NCBI GenBank assembly: GCA_964591175.1
Contig: CAZQAF010000011.1
Span: forward strand, 3,787 to 67,786
Source: UBA11574 sp964591175
GTDB taxonomy: Bacteria; Desulfobacterota; Desulfobacteria; Desulfobacterales; UBA11574
DNA length: 64,000 nucleotides
Direction: 5' to 3'
Part shown: positions 41,113-50,823 of the stretch, one piece after another
Position numbering within the stretch: the first letter of the stretch is position 1
Layout of the letters: every line of letters begins with the position of its first letter
Notes under the pieces: generated by a model
The model's database searches: none
What the model saw: only the letters and a program-made list of their open reading frames with translations
Told to the model about the DNA's origin: nothing
Position numbers and translations under genes: made by a program

Positions 41113-43257
41113 TTATCTGTCCACCCTTCTGGCATCCTGAATATGTTTCACTTTTCTTATGGATGCGAGAACCCTGTTTAAATGATCGGTATCTTCAACG
41201 GTAATGGTGAAGAAGCTATCGACGATTTTGCTCTCACGAGTCTGCGTATTTGCACTCAAAATATTCGAGCCATTTTTACTGATATTTGCAGTAATATCAG
41301 CTAACAATCCCACCCTGTCATAAGAACGAACCATGATCTTTACCGGATATGTATCCGCCGCTTCCATATCCCAATCCACGTCTATTTGCCGTTCAGGACT
41401 CATTTTTAAGGCATTGACACAATTCGTTCGATGAACGGTAACGCCGAAACCTCGGGTAATGTAACCGGTAATCGGATCTCCCGGCACCGGCTGACAGCAT
41501 TTCCCGAATTTAATTAAAATATCATCGACACCCTTTACGGTAACGCCTATTTTCGGCTTTCTCTTTCTGACACGGCTGATGATTTTATTCAATAAAGATT
41601 CTGACGGCTCTTCCTCCGGTTTCGGCTCAATCCTTCGAATAATCTGCAGTGGCGTAATTTTTCCGTAACCAACGCCTGCGATTAAATCATCCACATGTTT
41701 AAAGCCAAAATGTTCTACCACTTTCGCCATGTCTTCCGATTTCAAGAGCGTATTGAAATTAAGCCGGTGTTTACGAAATTCCTTTTCGCACATTTCCCGG
41801 CCAAGAGTGATACTTCGCTCTTTCTCCTGGGTCTTGATCCATTGCCTGATCCTGGAACGCGCCTTGACGGTTTTGACAAAGTTCAGCCAGTCTTTACTGG
41901 GATGACTCTTGCTCGATGTAGAAATTTCAACCGTATCACCGGTTTTCAGTTCATATTGCAAGGAGACGATACGGCCGTTCACTTTGGCGCCGGTGCATTG
42001 ATTCCCGACTTCCGTGTGAATTAAATAGGCAAAATCCACGGGGGTAGCGCCGTTGGGAACCGTCTTGATATCTCCTCGAGGGGTAAACACATAAACTTCA
42101 TCCGGGAAAAGATCGATGCGAACATTTTCCAGAAATTCATCGGGATTTTTAAAATTTTTCTGGTTTTCAACGAGGTTCTGTATCCAGGAAAAAGCTTTGG
42201 TCGTTTCTTCATCGAGGCGAAGACCTTCCTTGTAACTCCAGTGCGCAGCGATCCCTGATTTGGCGACCTTGTCCATTTCCCATGTCCGAATCTGAATCTC
42301 TATTCGCTCTCCAAAGGGGCCGATAACGGTGGTGTGAAGGGATTGATACATATTCGGTTTGGGAACACCGATATAGTCTTTGAATTTATTGGCAACCGGT
42401 TTCCATAGTGAATGAATCACCCCAAGCGCTTCATAACAGTGAGGTATCGTGTCGAGAATGATTCTAAATGCAATGATGTCGTAAACATCTTCGAATTCAA
42501 GATGCTGGGACATCATTTTTTTATAGATACTGTAAAAATATTTGTACCTTCCGAGAACTTCGCATTCAAGGTTGTGCTCATCCATTTTCTTTTTGATCAG
42601 CGCTTTGACGGTTTCAATATACTTTTCACCTTCTTCCTTGTCCTGATTGACCAGTTGTTCAATTTGAAGGTATTCCTCGGGCTGGAGGTACATAAACGAC
42701 GTATCTTCAAGTTCCTTTTTTATCCAGTAAATACCGAGGCGGCCTGCAATGGGCGCATATATGTCCAGCGTTTCCCTGGCGATCATTTCCCTTTTTTTGG
42801 ATGCGTGATATTTCAGCGTTCTCATGTTGTGAAGCCGGTCCGCCAGCTTAATCAATATGACACGAATATCATCCGCCATTGCAAGGATCATTTTCCTGAT
42901 GCTTTCAGCTTGTCGCGCCTGAGAACTGCTGCTGAAAGGAAGAACACTCAGCTTGGTCACACCCGACACGATATGGGTAACTTCCTTGCCGAACATTTCA
43001 TATAATTCTTCCGTGGAGGCATGTGTATCCTCGACAACATCATGCAGCAGGCCGGCCGCGACACTGACGGCATCAAGTTTCATATCCGTCAGGATACCGG
43101 CCACTTCAAGGGGGTGGGACAAATAGGGTTCACCGGAAAGGCGGACCTGCCCGTCATGAACCCTGGCCGAATAAATATAGGCGCGATCAATGATGTCCAG
43201 ATCAACATCCGGGTAATATTCGGTTATTTTATCGATAATATCGTTAATACGGATCAT
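41113..43257 (-). CDS. rel: Bifunctional (p)ppGpp synthetase/hydrolase Rel
   Basis: The 714-residue stringent-response enzyme has an HD hydrolase domain with HDVVEDT (about residue 70), the synthetase domain (about 235-345), a TGS domain (about 390-450), and a C-terminal ACT domain (about 640-714) ending near VEDTDHLNRVL. Both catalytic halves look intact, so it probably makes and degrades the alarmone. It lies 9 bases after the proS stop on the same strand, probably in one operon with proS and ispG. Confidence 0.93.
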   Translation of the reverse strand: MIRINDIIDKITEYYPDVDLDIIDRAYIYSARVHDGQVRLSGEPYLSHPLEVAGILTDMKLDAVSVAAGLLHDVVEDTHASTEELYEMFGKEVTHIVSGVTKLSVLPFSSSSQARQAESIRKMILAMADDIRVILIKLADRLHNMRTLKYHASKKREMIARETLDIYAPIAGRLGIYWIKKELEDTSFMYLQPEEYLQIEQLVNQDKEEGEKYIETVKALIKKKMDEHNLECEVLGRYKYFYSIYKKMMSQHLEFEDVYDIIAFRIILDTIPHCYEALGVIHSLWKPVANKFKDYIGVPKPNMYQSLHTTVIGPFGERIEIQIRTWEMDKVAKSGIAAHWSYKEGLRLDEETTKAFSWIQNLVENQKNFKNPDEFLENVRIDLFPDEVYVFTPRGDIKTVPNGATPVDFAYLIHTEVGNQCTGAKVNGRIVSLQYELKTGDTVEISTSSKSHPSKDWLNFVKTVKARSRIRQWIKTQEKERSITLGREMCEKEFRKHRLNFNTLLKSEDMAKVVEHFGFKHVDDLIAGVGYGKITPLQIIRRIEPKPEEEPSESLLNKIISRVRKRKPKIGVTVKGVDDILIKFGKCCQPVPGDPITGYITRGFGVTVHRTNCVNALKMSPERQIDVDWDMEAADTYPVKIMVRSYDRVGLLADITANISKNGSNILSANTQTRESKIVDSFFTITVEDTDHLNRVLASIRKVKHIQDARRVDR

Positions 43258-43266
43258 GATGTCGAA

Positions 43267-44787
43267 TCAATACGCCTTGGCAAAAACGACGCGACCGATG
43301 CCGGGACGGCCGCAGCATATGCATTTTCCTTTTTCAGGTATACCGTCTGAAGGTATACATCGAATCGTCACACTCAGGTCGTCTTTAATTTGGGCCTCGC
43401 AATCATCTTCTCCGCACCAGTGACTGTATGAAAACCCGCCGTGGATTTCGGGTTTTTCCTGATTTTTTGGTGTGAAAAAATTATAAAATTCATCCCTGTC
43501 ATTAATTGAAACCGTGTATTTCTTTCTAAATGACAAAGCCCGTTCAAAAAGCCTGTCCTGAATGTCATCCAAAATAGCGGTGACCTCCGCAACAAAACGG
43601 TCTTTATTTATGGACGCCTTATCTTTATAAGGTTTATCTCTGCGTCCGACGTAAACGGAATTTTCGGCAATATCCCTGGGTCCGATTTCCACTCGAACCG
43701 GTATCCCTTTTTTTATCCATTCCCATCCCCTGGCGCCGCCGATCTCCCGGTCGTCGATTTCCACTTCAAGTCGGCGATGATGATAGGTTTTATCCTTCAG
43801 TTCTCTTCCCAGCGATTCGACAAATTCCATCACGCTGGCCCGGTCATCAGGCTTTCTGATAATGGGCATCAGGACGACATGGGAAGAAGCCACCTTCGGC
43901 GGAAGGACGATGCCGTCATCATCGCTGTGGGTCATGATGAGTCCTCCGACAAGGCGGGTGGATGATCCCCAGGACGTGGTCCACGCATATTCTTCCGTTT
44001 CCTGATCGGTCTGGAATTTGATTCCCGAAGCCTTTGCAAAATTTTGTCCCAAGAAATGCGATGTGCCCACCTGGAGCCCTTTTCTATCTTGCATCATTGC
44101 TTCGATGCACAAGGTGTCGACAGCTCCCGGGAATCTTTCGGAGGCTGATTTTTTTCCCTTAATCACCGGCATGGCCAGGTATTCTTCAGCCAGCCTTGCG
44201 TAAACACCGAGCATGAGTTGTGTTCGCTCGACGGCTTCTTCTTGGGTGGCATGGACGGTGTGGCCTTCCTGCCACAAAAATTCACTGGTTCGTAAAAAGA
44301 GGCGTGTTCGCATTTCCCATCTCACGACATTGGCCCACTGATTGATCAGTATGGGAAGGTCCCGATAGCTCCCCACCCACTTGGAAAAAGAATCTCCGAT
44401 GATGGTTTCGGAAGTCGGGCGCACAATCAGCGGTTCATTCAATTTTCCGGCGGGTTCAAGACCGCCATGGACTCCTTTTTCCAACCGATGGTGGGTTACA
44501 ACAGCGCATTCTTTTGCAAAACCTTCCACGTGTTCCGCTTCCTTTTCAAGAAAAGAAAGTGGGATAAACAGCGGGAAATAGGCATTCTTAACCCCTGTTT
44601 CTTTGAACATGCCATCCAGTACATTCACAATATTTTCCCAGAGAGAATATCCCCAGGGCTTGATAACCATGCATCCCCTCACCGGTGATCGCTCCGCCAA
44701 ATCCGATGCTTTGACCACTTCTTGATACCATTGGGGATAATCTTCGTCCCGGGTCGGCGTTATTGCGGTCTTGATTTGTTTTCCCAT
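43267..44787 (-). CDS. proS: Prolyl-tRNA synthetase, archaeal/eukaryal type
   Basis: The 506-residue class II enzyme has motif 2-like TRLFLRTSEFLWQEGHT and the class-defining RPTSETIIGDSFSKW. The total length and the C-terminal ~80-residue extension ending VVFAKAY mark the type-3 (archaeal/eukaryal-like) form without the bacterial editing insert. Such forms occur in Desulfobacterota and some other bacteria. The start ATG is directly after the ispG stop. Confidence 0.92.
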   Translation of the reverse strand: MGKQIKTAITPTRDEDYPQWYQEVVKASDLAERSPVRGCMVIKPWGYSLWENIVNVLDGMFKETGVKNAYFPLFIPLSFLEKEAEHVEGFAKECAVVTHHRLEKGVHGGLEPAGKLNEPLIVRPTSETIIGDSFSKWVGSYRDLPILINQWANVVRWEMRTRLFLRTSEFLWQEGHTVHATQEEAVERTQLMLGVYARLAEEYLAMPVIKGKKSASERFPGAVDTLCIEAMMQDRKGLQVGTSHFLGQNFAKASGIKFQTDQETEEYAWTTSWGSSTRLVGGLIMTHSDDDGIVLPPKVASSHVVLMPIIRKPDDRASVMEFVESLGRELKDKTYHHRRLEVEIDDREIGGARGWEWIKKGIPVRVEIGPRDIAENSVYVGRRDKPYKDKASINKDRFVAEVTAILDDIQDRLFERALSFRKKYTVSINDRDEFYNFFTPKNQEKPEIHGGFSYSHWCGEDDCEAQIKDDLSVTIRCIPSDGIPEKGKCICCGRPGIGRVVFAKAY

Positions 44788-45867
44788 TTAACGATTCCTC
44801 GATTCATCAAGTTTATCAATTTCAGCCAGTAACACCTCGACAATTTTGTCCTCGGGAAATTTTTTGATCACTTTGCCTTTCTTGAAAAGAATTCCGATGC
44901 CGTCGCCGCCGGCAACACCGATATCCGCCTCTTTTGCTTCTCCCGGTCCGTTTACCACGCAGCCCATAATAGCCAGTTTGACGGGCAAAGGGTTCAACAT
45001 TAACGCGCTTTCGACCCGCTCGAGAATACGAAACAAATCGATCTTACAACGACCGCAAGTCGGACAGGATATAATATCCGGTCCATACCGGCGAATGTCA
45101 AGTGCCTTGAGAATTTCGTAACCGACCCGGATCTCTTCCACCGGATCCCGGGTCAACGAAACACGAATCGTATCTCCGATACCCTCTGCAAGAAGCATCC
45201 CAATACCCAGAGAAGATTTGACGACCCCGGAATAGAGCCCTCCTGCTTCGGTGACACCGACATGCAGCGGGAGATCGGTTTTGGAAGAAAGACGTCTGTA
45301 TGAATTTACGGTTCGATGAACGTCCGAGGCCTTTATGGAAAGCTTGACATTATCAAAATCAAAAGAGGCGAATAGATCAATATGCCGCATGGCGCTTTCA
45401 ACCATTGCTTCGGGACTTGCACCATGGTATTTTTTTAAAAGATCTTTTTCAAGAGAACCGGAATTTATCCCGATCCTAATGGGGATGTTGGCCGCTTTTG
45501 CGCAATCGATAACCGCTTTGACTTTGTTTTTTCCGCCGATATTCCCCGGGTTTATTCGCAAACCGTCGGCGCCGGATTTTGCCGAAGCGATTGCCAGACG
45601 ATGGTCGAAATGGATATCGGCAATTATCGGTATGGAAATCTGCCGTTTAATTGAAGAAATCGCCAGGGCAGCTTCATGGTCGGGCACCGCCACCCTGACG
45701 ATTTCACATCCTGCTTTTTCCAGGCGACGGATCTGGGCTACGGTGGACTGAACATCCTGGGTAAACGTGTTGGTCATGGATTGGACGATAACCGGCGCAG
45801 TCCCCCCGACGCTGACATTTCCGACCTTAATTCTGCGTGTTTTTTTTCGTTTTATTGAAAAAGGCAT
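44788..45867 (-). CDS. ispG: 4-hydroxy-3-methylbut-2-enyl diphosphate synthase IspG
   Basis: The 359-residue MEP-pathway Fe-S enzyme (GcpE) converts cyclodiphosphate to HMBPP. The 4Fe-4S Cys residues lie in CPTCGRCKIDL and the later GCVVNGPGEA. The N-terminal TIM-barrel part has the typical RVGNVSVGG, APVIVQSM and TNTFTQD sequence. It is the first gene of the - strand operon with proS and rel. An inverted-repeat element lies 54 bases upstream. Confidence 0.94.
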   Translation of the reverse strand: MPFSIKRKKTRRIKVGNVSVGGTAPVIVQSMTNTFTQDVQSTVAQIRRLEKAGCEIVRVAVPDHEAALAISSIKRQISIPIIADIHFDHRLAIASAKSGADGLRINPGNIGGKNKVKAVIDCAKAANIPIRIGINSGSLEKDLLKKYHGASPEAMVESAMRHIDLFASFDFDNVKLSIKASDVHRTVNSYRRLSSKTDLPLHVGVTEAGGLYSGVVKSSLGIGMLLAEGIGDTIRVSLTRDPVEEIRVGYEILKALDIRRYGPDIISCPTCGRCKIDLFRILERVESALMLNPLPVKLAIMGCVVNGPGEAKEADIGVAGGDGIGILFKKGKVIKKFPEDKIVEVLLAEIDKLDESRNR

Positions 45868-45921
45868 GATGACCTGATATTAATTAAATTGAATGCTGCC
45901 ATTGTATAAGGCCGAATATTA

Positions 45922-46014
45922 AAGAGTACCCTGCAGCCCGATGAGACGGGATCGCCTTCACACGATTTTCGGCGGTCACGTCCGCTTCGCTCCGACAAGC
46001 TGCAGGGTACTCTT
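45922..46014. repeat. Short element with 15-bp perfect inverted ends
   Basis: AAGAGTACCCTGCAG (45922-45936) and CTGCAGGGTACTCTT (46000-46014) are exact complements. The 93-base element is a possible MITE; a GAATA direct repeat lies just outside the ends (45914-45918 and 46015-46019). It lies upstream of ispG. The remaining part of 45868-46157 has a repeat-end-like block at 46129-46145 but no gene. Confidence 0.55.
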
Positions 46015-46157
46015 GAATACCAGATTATATAAATAACAGACGGCACGCTGAAATTCAAGAAAAATGGCGTTTTCGGACAGGTCTGAAAATTAATGAATTT
46101 TCTAAAAATTCGAATTCACTATACAAAGAGACCTTTGAAAAATGAAAGGGGTACATT

Positions 46158-46592
46158 ATGAAACTTCAAAAGGGTGAAAGTTATTCCAAAAAGCACGGGC
46201 CCGATGCAGCGCCTGATCTCTCGATTAAAAATGAAATATTGAAACGCGCCAAAGGCGATGAAGTCCCCTGTGCCACGGCATTTGACATTGCAAAAGCATT
46301 GCGGATTTCGCCAAAAGGGGTGGGCAGGACGGCTGACCTGATGAATTTCAAGTTGACGAAATGCCAGTTGGGATTGTTCGGATATCAGCCCCAAAAAAAG
46401 ATCGTTAAGCCTCAGGACAGTATCCAAGAGAATCTGAAAAATGCAATTTCCCAATCGCTCTCCCAAGGAAAACTCTCTTGCAAGCACGCCTGGGAGATCG
46501 CATTCCGGTATAACATCCGTAAGATGGCTGTCAGCAGTGCTTGTGAAACCATGGGGATCAAAATAAAGGATTGCCAGCTTGGTGCGTTTTAG
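46158..46592 (+). CDS. Duplicated small-domain protein (unknown function)
   Basis: The 144 residues contain two similar halves. The first (about 20-75) ends DLMNFKLTKCQLGLFG; the second (about 85-144) ends TMGIKIKDCQLGAF. Each half has a helix-turn-helix-like arrangement (ATAFDIAKALRISPKGVG and CKHAWEIAFRYNIRKMAVS), so a dimeric DNA- or ligand-binding protein is possible. I do not recognise the family. The next gene starts immediately after its stop. Confidence 0.6.
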   Translation: MKLQKGESYSKKHGPDAAPDLSIKNEILKRAKGDEVPCATAFDIAKALRISPKGVGRTADLMNFKLTKCQLGLFGYQPQKKIVKPQDSIQENLKNAISQSLSQGKLSCKHAWEIAFRYNIRKMAVSSACETMGIKIKDCQLGAF

Positions 46593-47588
46593 ATGGAAAA
46601 TGATCACTTGCATTATACGCCCCTGAATGGACGCAGTTTGAGAGAGATGGCACTGAATAAGGCGCATCACGGCAACGGCATCTTCATAAGCCCTATCGGC
46701 TCCTTTCGGAAACGAAGATTCCTGCAATTGTTGAAATGGAAGCTCAACTCAAGCCGGTTTAGCCCTTATCTTAAAGATCAGATTGTTCGTCCGGTTGCCG
46801 TAAACTGGTACCCCATACAGGCGCATCATGGCCTCAGCGTCACTTTTCTCAAGCATGCCGGCATTCTGATCAAAGACGTCGGCACCTTCCTGCTGGTGGA
46901 TCCGATGTTTTCCGGTCTGTCATGGTTTATCGAGGATTTTTCACCTTTTGCATTCAACACGAATCAAATCCCGGCTCCCGATCATGTTCTGATCACTCAC
47001 GGCCATTACGACCATCTCGATAAATCGACTTTAACGCTTTTGGATAAAACCACCCACGTGATCACGCCTTTGGGACATCATCGGGTATTTCAGGATTTGA
47101 ATATGAGAAATCGAACCCAGATGGACTGGTATGATATGTATCGGGAAAATGATCGATCGATCACCTTTCTGCCCAGCAATCACTGGACCATGCGAAATCC
47201 ATTTCGGGGGCCCAACCGATCTCTATGGGGAGGGTATATGATCGAAACATCCACCGGACATACGATTTATGTCACAGGCGACTCCGGATATTTCGATGGG
47301 TTTTCGGAAATCGGACAGGATTATGATATCGATCTTGTCGTCATCTACCTCGGGGCTTATGAACCGCGCTGGTTCATGGCATCCAGCCATATGAATCCCA
47401 AAGAAGCGGTTCGCGCATTTAAAGAACTTGATGCCAGAAAGATGATGATCGTACACTGGGGAACGTTTCGCCTGGGTGACGAACCCGTCCATTTTCCCCC
47501 GAACGATGTGAAAGGAGAGCTGAAAAAGGAAGGGTTAAGCGACCGGTTGATCGATATCCGCCATGGTGAAACCTTCTTTTTGGACTGA
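46593..47588 (+). CDS. Metallo-beta-lactamase-fold hydrolase (NAPE-PLD-like)
   Basis: The 331-residue protein has the zinc-binding motif THGHYDHLD (about 132-140), a second site in VTGDSGYFDG, and the final MMIVHWGTF. The pattern resembles NAPE-PLD/UlaG-like beta-lactamase-fold enzymes acting on lipid or phosphoester substrates. The start ATG follows directly after the stop of the previous gene. Substrate unknown. Confidence 0.82.
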   Translation: MENDHLHYTPLNGRSLREMALNKAHHGNGIFISPIGSFRKRRFLQLLKWKLNSSRFSPYLKDQIVRPVAVNWYPIQAHHGLSVTFLKHAGILIKDVGTFLLVDPMFSGLSWFIEDFSPFAFNTNQIPAPDHVLITHGHYDHLDKSTLTLLDKTTHVITPLGHHRVFQDLNMRNRTQMDWYDMYRENDRSITFLPSNHWTMRNPFRGPNRSLWGGYMIETSTGHTIYVTGDSGYFDGFSEIGQDYDIDLVVIYLGAYEPRWFMASSHMNPKEAVRAFKELDARKMMIVHWGTFRLGDEPVHFPPNDVKGELKKEGLSDRLIDIRHGETFFLD

Positions 47589-47598
47589 GTCTGCCTGC

Positions 47599-48225
47599 CT
47601 AACCTCCCCCCACAAAAGGATTATATCGCTTTTCCCTTCCGATGCTTGTTTCCGGGCCGTGTCCTGAAAGGACCTTTACCGTGTCATCCATTTTAAAAAG
47701 TTTTGTCTGAATGCTCGATATCAACGTGTTAAAGTCTCCGCCGGGAAAATCGGTACGGCCAATGGACCCGGCAAAAAGCGTATCTCCCACGAACACCACA
47801 CCGTTTGTAAATAGAGAGATTCCACCCGGGGTGTGGCCCGGTGTATGAATCACGTTTAAGGTGACATTGCCGAAAGAGACGGTATCGCCTTCTTCGATGG
47901 TTTGATCGCATGGCGGCGAATTTTCCACTGAAATGCCGAAAATCGCTGCATTTGATGAAAGGTTTGAAAGCATGGGTGCATCCAGGGGATGAATGAGGAT
48001 GTCGGCGCCGGTAACATCTTTGATTTTCCCGTTGGCACTGACATGATCGAAATGCCCATGGGTGTTGATGATATATTTTACTTTCAATGAGTCATCGGAA
48101 AGGGAGCGCAGGATACTGTCCGCATCTCCCCCTGGATCGATGACAACAGCTTCTTTGGTTTCCGAACATCCACAAATAAAACAGTTCGCCATCAGCGGAC
48201 CGACGGCCAATTCCTTAAGAATCAA
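47599..48225 (-). CDS. Glyoxalase-II-like metallo-beta-lactamase hydrolase
   Basis: The 208-residue protein has the HxHxDH zinc motif THGHFDHV, the metal Asp in VFVGDTLFAGSIGRTDFPGG, and a final metal His in LSGHGPETSIG. It resembles small glyoxalase-II or YcbL-type hydrolases of thioesters. It converges with the upstream hydrolase, with 10 bases between the ends. Confidence 0.85.
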   Translation of the reverse strand: MILKELAVGPLMANCFICGCSETKEAVVIDPGGDADSILRSLSDDSLKVKYIINTHGHFDHVSANGKIKDVTGADILIHPLDAPMLSNLSSNAAIFGISVENSPPCDQTIEEGDTVSFGNVTLNVIHTPGHTPGGISLFTNGVVFVGDTLFAGSIGRTDFPGGDFNTLISSIQTKLFKMDDTVKVLSGHGPETSIGREKRYNPFVGGG

Positions 48226-48251
48226 AACATCCTCCTTTTAAGGTCATCGCT

Positions 48252-48530
48252 TCACGAAATCCTTTTTTTTGCCTGTTCTATAAGTTCGACAAGGCTGACG
48301 ATTTTCGGTCTCGGCTTTGCATGAGCCAGTTGATTAAACTGCTTTTCGGGAAGAGAATTTTGCAAATACTGAACGACATCAAAAGATTCCCACCAGCAGT
48401 CGAGTATTTTCCAGCAGACCGAATGGTCGTCGCTGCTTGTCCGGCAATAGCCGAAGGATACCGGGCCGCCGAGCCTGGGGCATCTTCGCTCTATTTGATC
48501 CCTGTTTTTATGCTTTGTGTCTTTACTCAT
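48252..48530 (-). CDS. Small Cys-rich protein (unknown)
   Basis: The 92-residue protein has the pattern RRCPRLGGPVSFGYC, then CWKILDCWWE, with four Cys in the first half that could bind a metal or Fe-S cluster. It overlaps the nusB stop by 8 bases and may be translationally coupled. I do not recognise the family. Confidence 0.6.
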   Translation of the reverse strand: MSKDTKHKNRDQIERRCPRLGGPVSFGYCRTSSDDHSVCWKILDCWWESFDVVQYLQNSLPEKQFNQLAHAKPRPKIVSLVELIEQAKKRIS

Positions 48531-48969
48531 CTTCCATGTCGAGGCTTACTTTAATTTTATTTTTCTCCAGGGCCATGCGAATGCTGTCGAGGATTCCGTT
48601 GATAAAAGCGCCGGATTCCTCCGTACCGAATCTTTTTCCGATGTCAACGGCTTCGTTGATGGATACTTTTGACGGGATGTCCCGACAATACATCAGTTCA
48701 TACACGGCGATTCTAATAATGTTTCTGTCCACGCATGCCATGCGACCGATTTTCCAGTGATCGGAAAAATTCTCGATGATTGAATCAAGTTCGGATTTTG
48801 TTTGAAGTACGCCGTTTACCAGCTTGAGAAAAAAAGGGCGGGCCTTTTTTGAAAGGCTGAAATTCGCACAGAAGCGCTCCAGCAACAACTCTTTCGAGCC
48901 GTTCGAGTTCATATCCATATAAAAGAGCGCCTGCATGGCAAGTTCTCGGGACTTGCGACGATTTCCCAT
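48523..48969 (-). CDS. nusB: Transcription antitermination factor NusB
   Basis: The 148-residue all-helical NusB is recognised by RKSRELAMQALFYMD at the start and NIIRIAVYELMYCRDIP with VDIGKRFGTEESGAFINGILD at the end. It works in antitermination of rRNA operons with NusE. It lies 2 bases after ribH on the - strand, as in many bacteria. Confidence 0.94.
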   Translation of the reverse strand: MGNRRKSRELAMQALFYMDMNSNGSKELLLERFCANFSLSKKARPFFLKLVNGVLQTKSELDSIIENFSDHWKIGRMACVDRNIIRIAVYELMYCRDIPSKVSINEAVDIGKRFGTEESGAFINGILDSIRMALEKNKIKVSLDMEDE

Positions 48970-48971
48970 GG

Positions 48972-49445
48972 TTATGCCTGGTCGACGACCTCGATCAAAT
49001 TTGCCATTTCAATGGCCGCTATTGCCGCACTCCATCCTTTATTGCCGGCTTTTGTCCCGGCACGTTCGATGGCCTGCTCGATGGTGTCCGTGGTCACAAT
49101 TCCGAATATCACCGGGACTTCGGTCTCGAGACCGACCGCTGCAACACCCTTGGAAACTTCGGCACTAACATATTCAAAGTGCGGCGTGGCGCCTCTGATG
49201 ACGGCTCCCAGACAGATAACGGCATGATATCGTTTTGTTGCGGCCATTTTTTTAGCCATCAGCGGGATTTCAAAAGCGCCCGGAACCTTGACGATGTCAA
49301 TATCCTCATCTTTGGCTCCGGACCTTATCAATCCATCCAAAGCCCCTTCAAGAAGCCTATCGGAAATAAAATCATTAAAGCGGCTGACAACGAGTGAAAA
49401 TTTTTTACCCTCGGCAAGAAGCTTGGCTTCGATAATTTTCGGCAT
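48972..49445 (-). CDS. ribH: 6,7-dimethyl-8-ribityllumazine synthase
   Basis: The 157-residue lumazine synthase joins the diaminouracil and butanone-phosphate intermediates. Motifs VSRFNDFISDRLLEGAL, VPGAFEIPL, CLGAVIRGATPHFEYV and GVVTTDTIEQAIERAG-like FGIVTTDTIEQAIERAG are intact. It follows ribBA in the riboflavin run. Confidence 0.95.
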   Translation of the reverse strand: MPKIIEAKLLAEGKKFSLVVSRFNDFISDRLLEGALDGLIRSGAKDEDIDIVKVPGAFEIPLMAKKMAATKRYHAVICLGAVIRGATPHFEYVSAEVSKGVAAVGLETEVPVIFGIVTTDTIEQAIERAGTKAGNKGWSAAIAAIEMANLIEVVDQA

Positions 49446-49526
49446 TTATCTTTTCCTCCTCCATGGTTTCCCTTCTGCTTGCGCGTTCCTACTTCCTCTT
49501 TTCTCTTTCCTATTCTTGCTTGATGG

Positions 49527-50741
49527 CTAGGACACGGTATCGACATTTAACATGTGGCCCATCTTAAGTTGTTTGCACTTTAAATATCGACGATTGTATT
49601 CATTGGGTTCTGTTTCGATTTCGGTCTGCTCGACAATGCTCAAGCCATAACCGTCAAGCCCGACCATTTTTTTGGGATTATTGGTAAGGAGCCGCATCTT
49701 TCTCACGCCGAGATCCACCAGAATTTGGGCGCCGATGCCGTAATTTCTCAGGTCCGGTTGGAATCCAAGCCGCTCATTTGCTTCGACGGTGTCGAGGCCC
49801 TGATCCTGGAGTGCATAGGCTTTTATTTTATTCACAAGCCCGATACCGCGACCTTCCTGCCGGATATACAGAATCACGCCGGTACCTTCCTGATCAATCA
49901 TTTCCATGGCCGTCTGTAACTGCTCGCCGCAATCACAGCGCATTGAACCGAAGATATCTCCCGTCAGACACTCCGAGTGAACCCTGACAAGCACCGGTTT
50001 TTCAGGGTCAATTTCCCCTTTAACCATTGCAAAATGCAGTAAGCTATCCACTTCATTTTCATATACAATGGCTTTGAATTCCCCTGCAATTGAGGTTGGG
50101 ATGATGGTTTCCGCCGCTCTTTTAACAAAGGATTCGGTGCGCATACGATATTCAATAAGGTCTGCGATGGTGCATATGCCGATACCATGTTTCTCGCTGA
50201 ATTTTTCAAGTGCCGGCATCCTGGCCATGGACCCGTCTTCATCCATGATTTCACAAATCACTCCGGCGGGTTTTAAGCCGGCAAGCCGCGCCAAATCTAT
50301 CGAGCCTTCCGTCTGACCGGCACGCACGATCACACCGCCCTTCCTGCCGCGCAGCGGAAAGACATGACCGGGCCTTACAAGATCCGTTGGCTGGGCATCA
50401 TCCTCCACGGCTGTGAGAATGGTCGTAGCCCTGTCCGCCGCGGAAATGCCGGTTGTCACGCCGCATCGGGCTTCGATGGACACCGTAAAACCGGTTTGAA
50501 ACCTTGATGTGTTGTGTTCAACCATCAGCGGAAGATTGAGAGAATCGATTTTTTCTCCGGTCATGGACAGACAAATCAGCCCTCTTCCGTATTTGCTCAT
50601 AAAATTAATAGCTTCAGGGGTAACCGCTTCTGCAGCCATGGTCAGATCACCCTCGTTTTCACGATCTTCATCATCAACGAGGACGACCATTCGCCCGTCT
50701 TTTATTTCTTTGATTGCATCTTCAATAGATATTAACGGCAT
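49527..50741 (-). CDS. ribBA: RibBA: DHBP synthase and GTP cyclohydrolase II
   Basis: The 404-residue fusion has an N-terminal 3,4-dihydroxy-2-butanone-4-phosphate synthase (VDDEDRENEGDL, GLICLSMTG) and C-terminal GTP cyclohydrolase II, with the zinc Cys in SECLTGDIFGSMRCDCG and a GxGxV-type RQEGRGIGLVNKIKAY. I start at ATG 50741, which follows GAGGAG; an upstream in-frame ATG adds 7 residues. It feeds RibH and RibD. Confidence 0.94.
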   Translation of the reverse strand: MPLISIEDAIKEIKDGRMVVLVDDEDRENEGDLTMAAEAVTPEAINFMSKYGRGLICLSMTGEKIDSLNLPLMVEHNTSRFQTGFTVSIEARCGVTTGISAADRATTILTAVEDDAQPTDLVRPGHVFPLRGRKGGVIVRAGQTEGSIDLARLAGLKPAGVICEIMDEDGSMARMPALEKFSEKHGIGICTIADLIEYRMRTESFVKRAAETIIPTSIAGEFKAIVYENEVDSLLHFAMVKGEIDPEKPVLVRVHSECLTGDIFGSMRCDCGEQLQTAMEMIDQEGTGVILYIRQEGRGIGLVNKIKAYALQDQGLDTVEANERLGFQPDLRNYGIGAQILVDLGVRKMRLLTNNPKKMVGLDGYGLSIVEQTEIETEPNEYNRRYLKCKQLKMGHMLNVDTVS

Positions 50742-50823
50742 TTCTTTTGCTGATCTCCTCATCCGGATAAACCGGAGTTATTTTGTTATAATAAAGACAT
50801 GGGAATAACGCCAAATAGACCGG

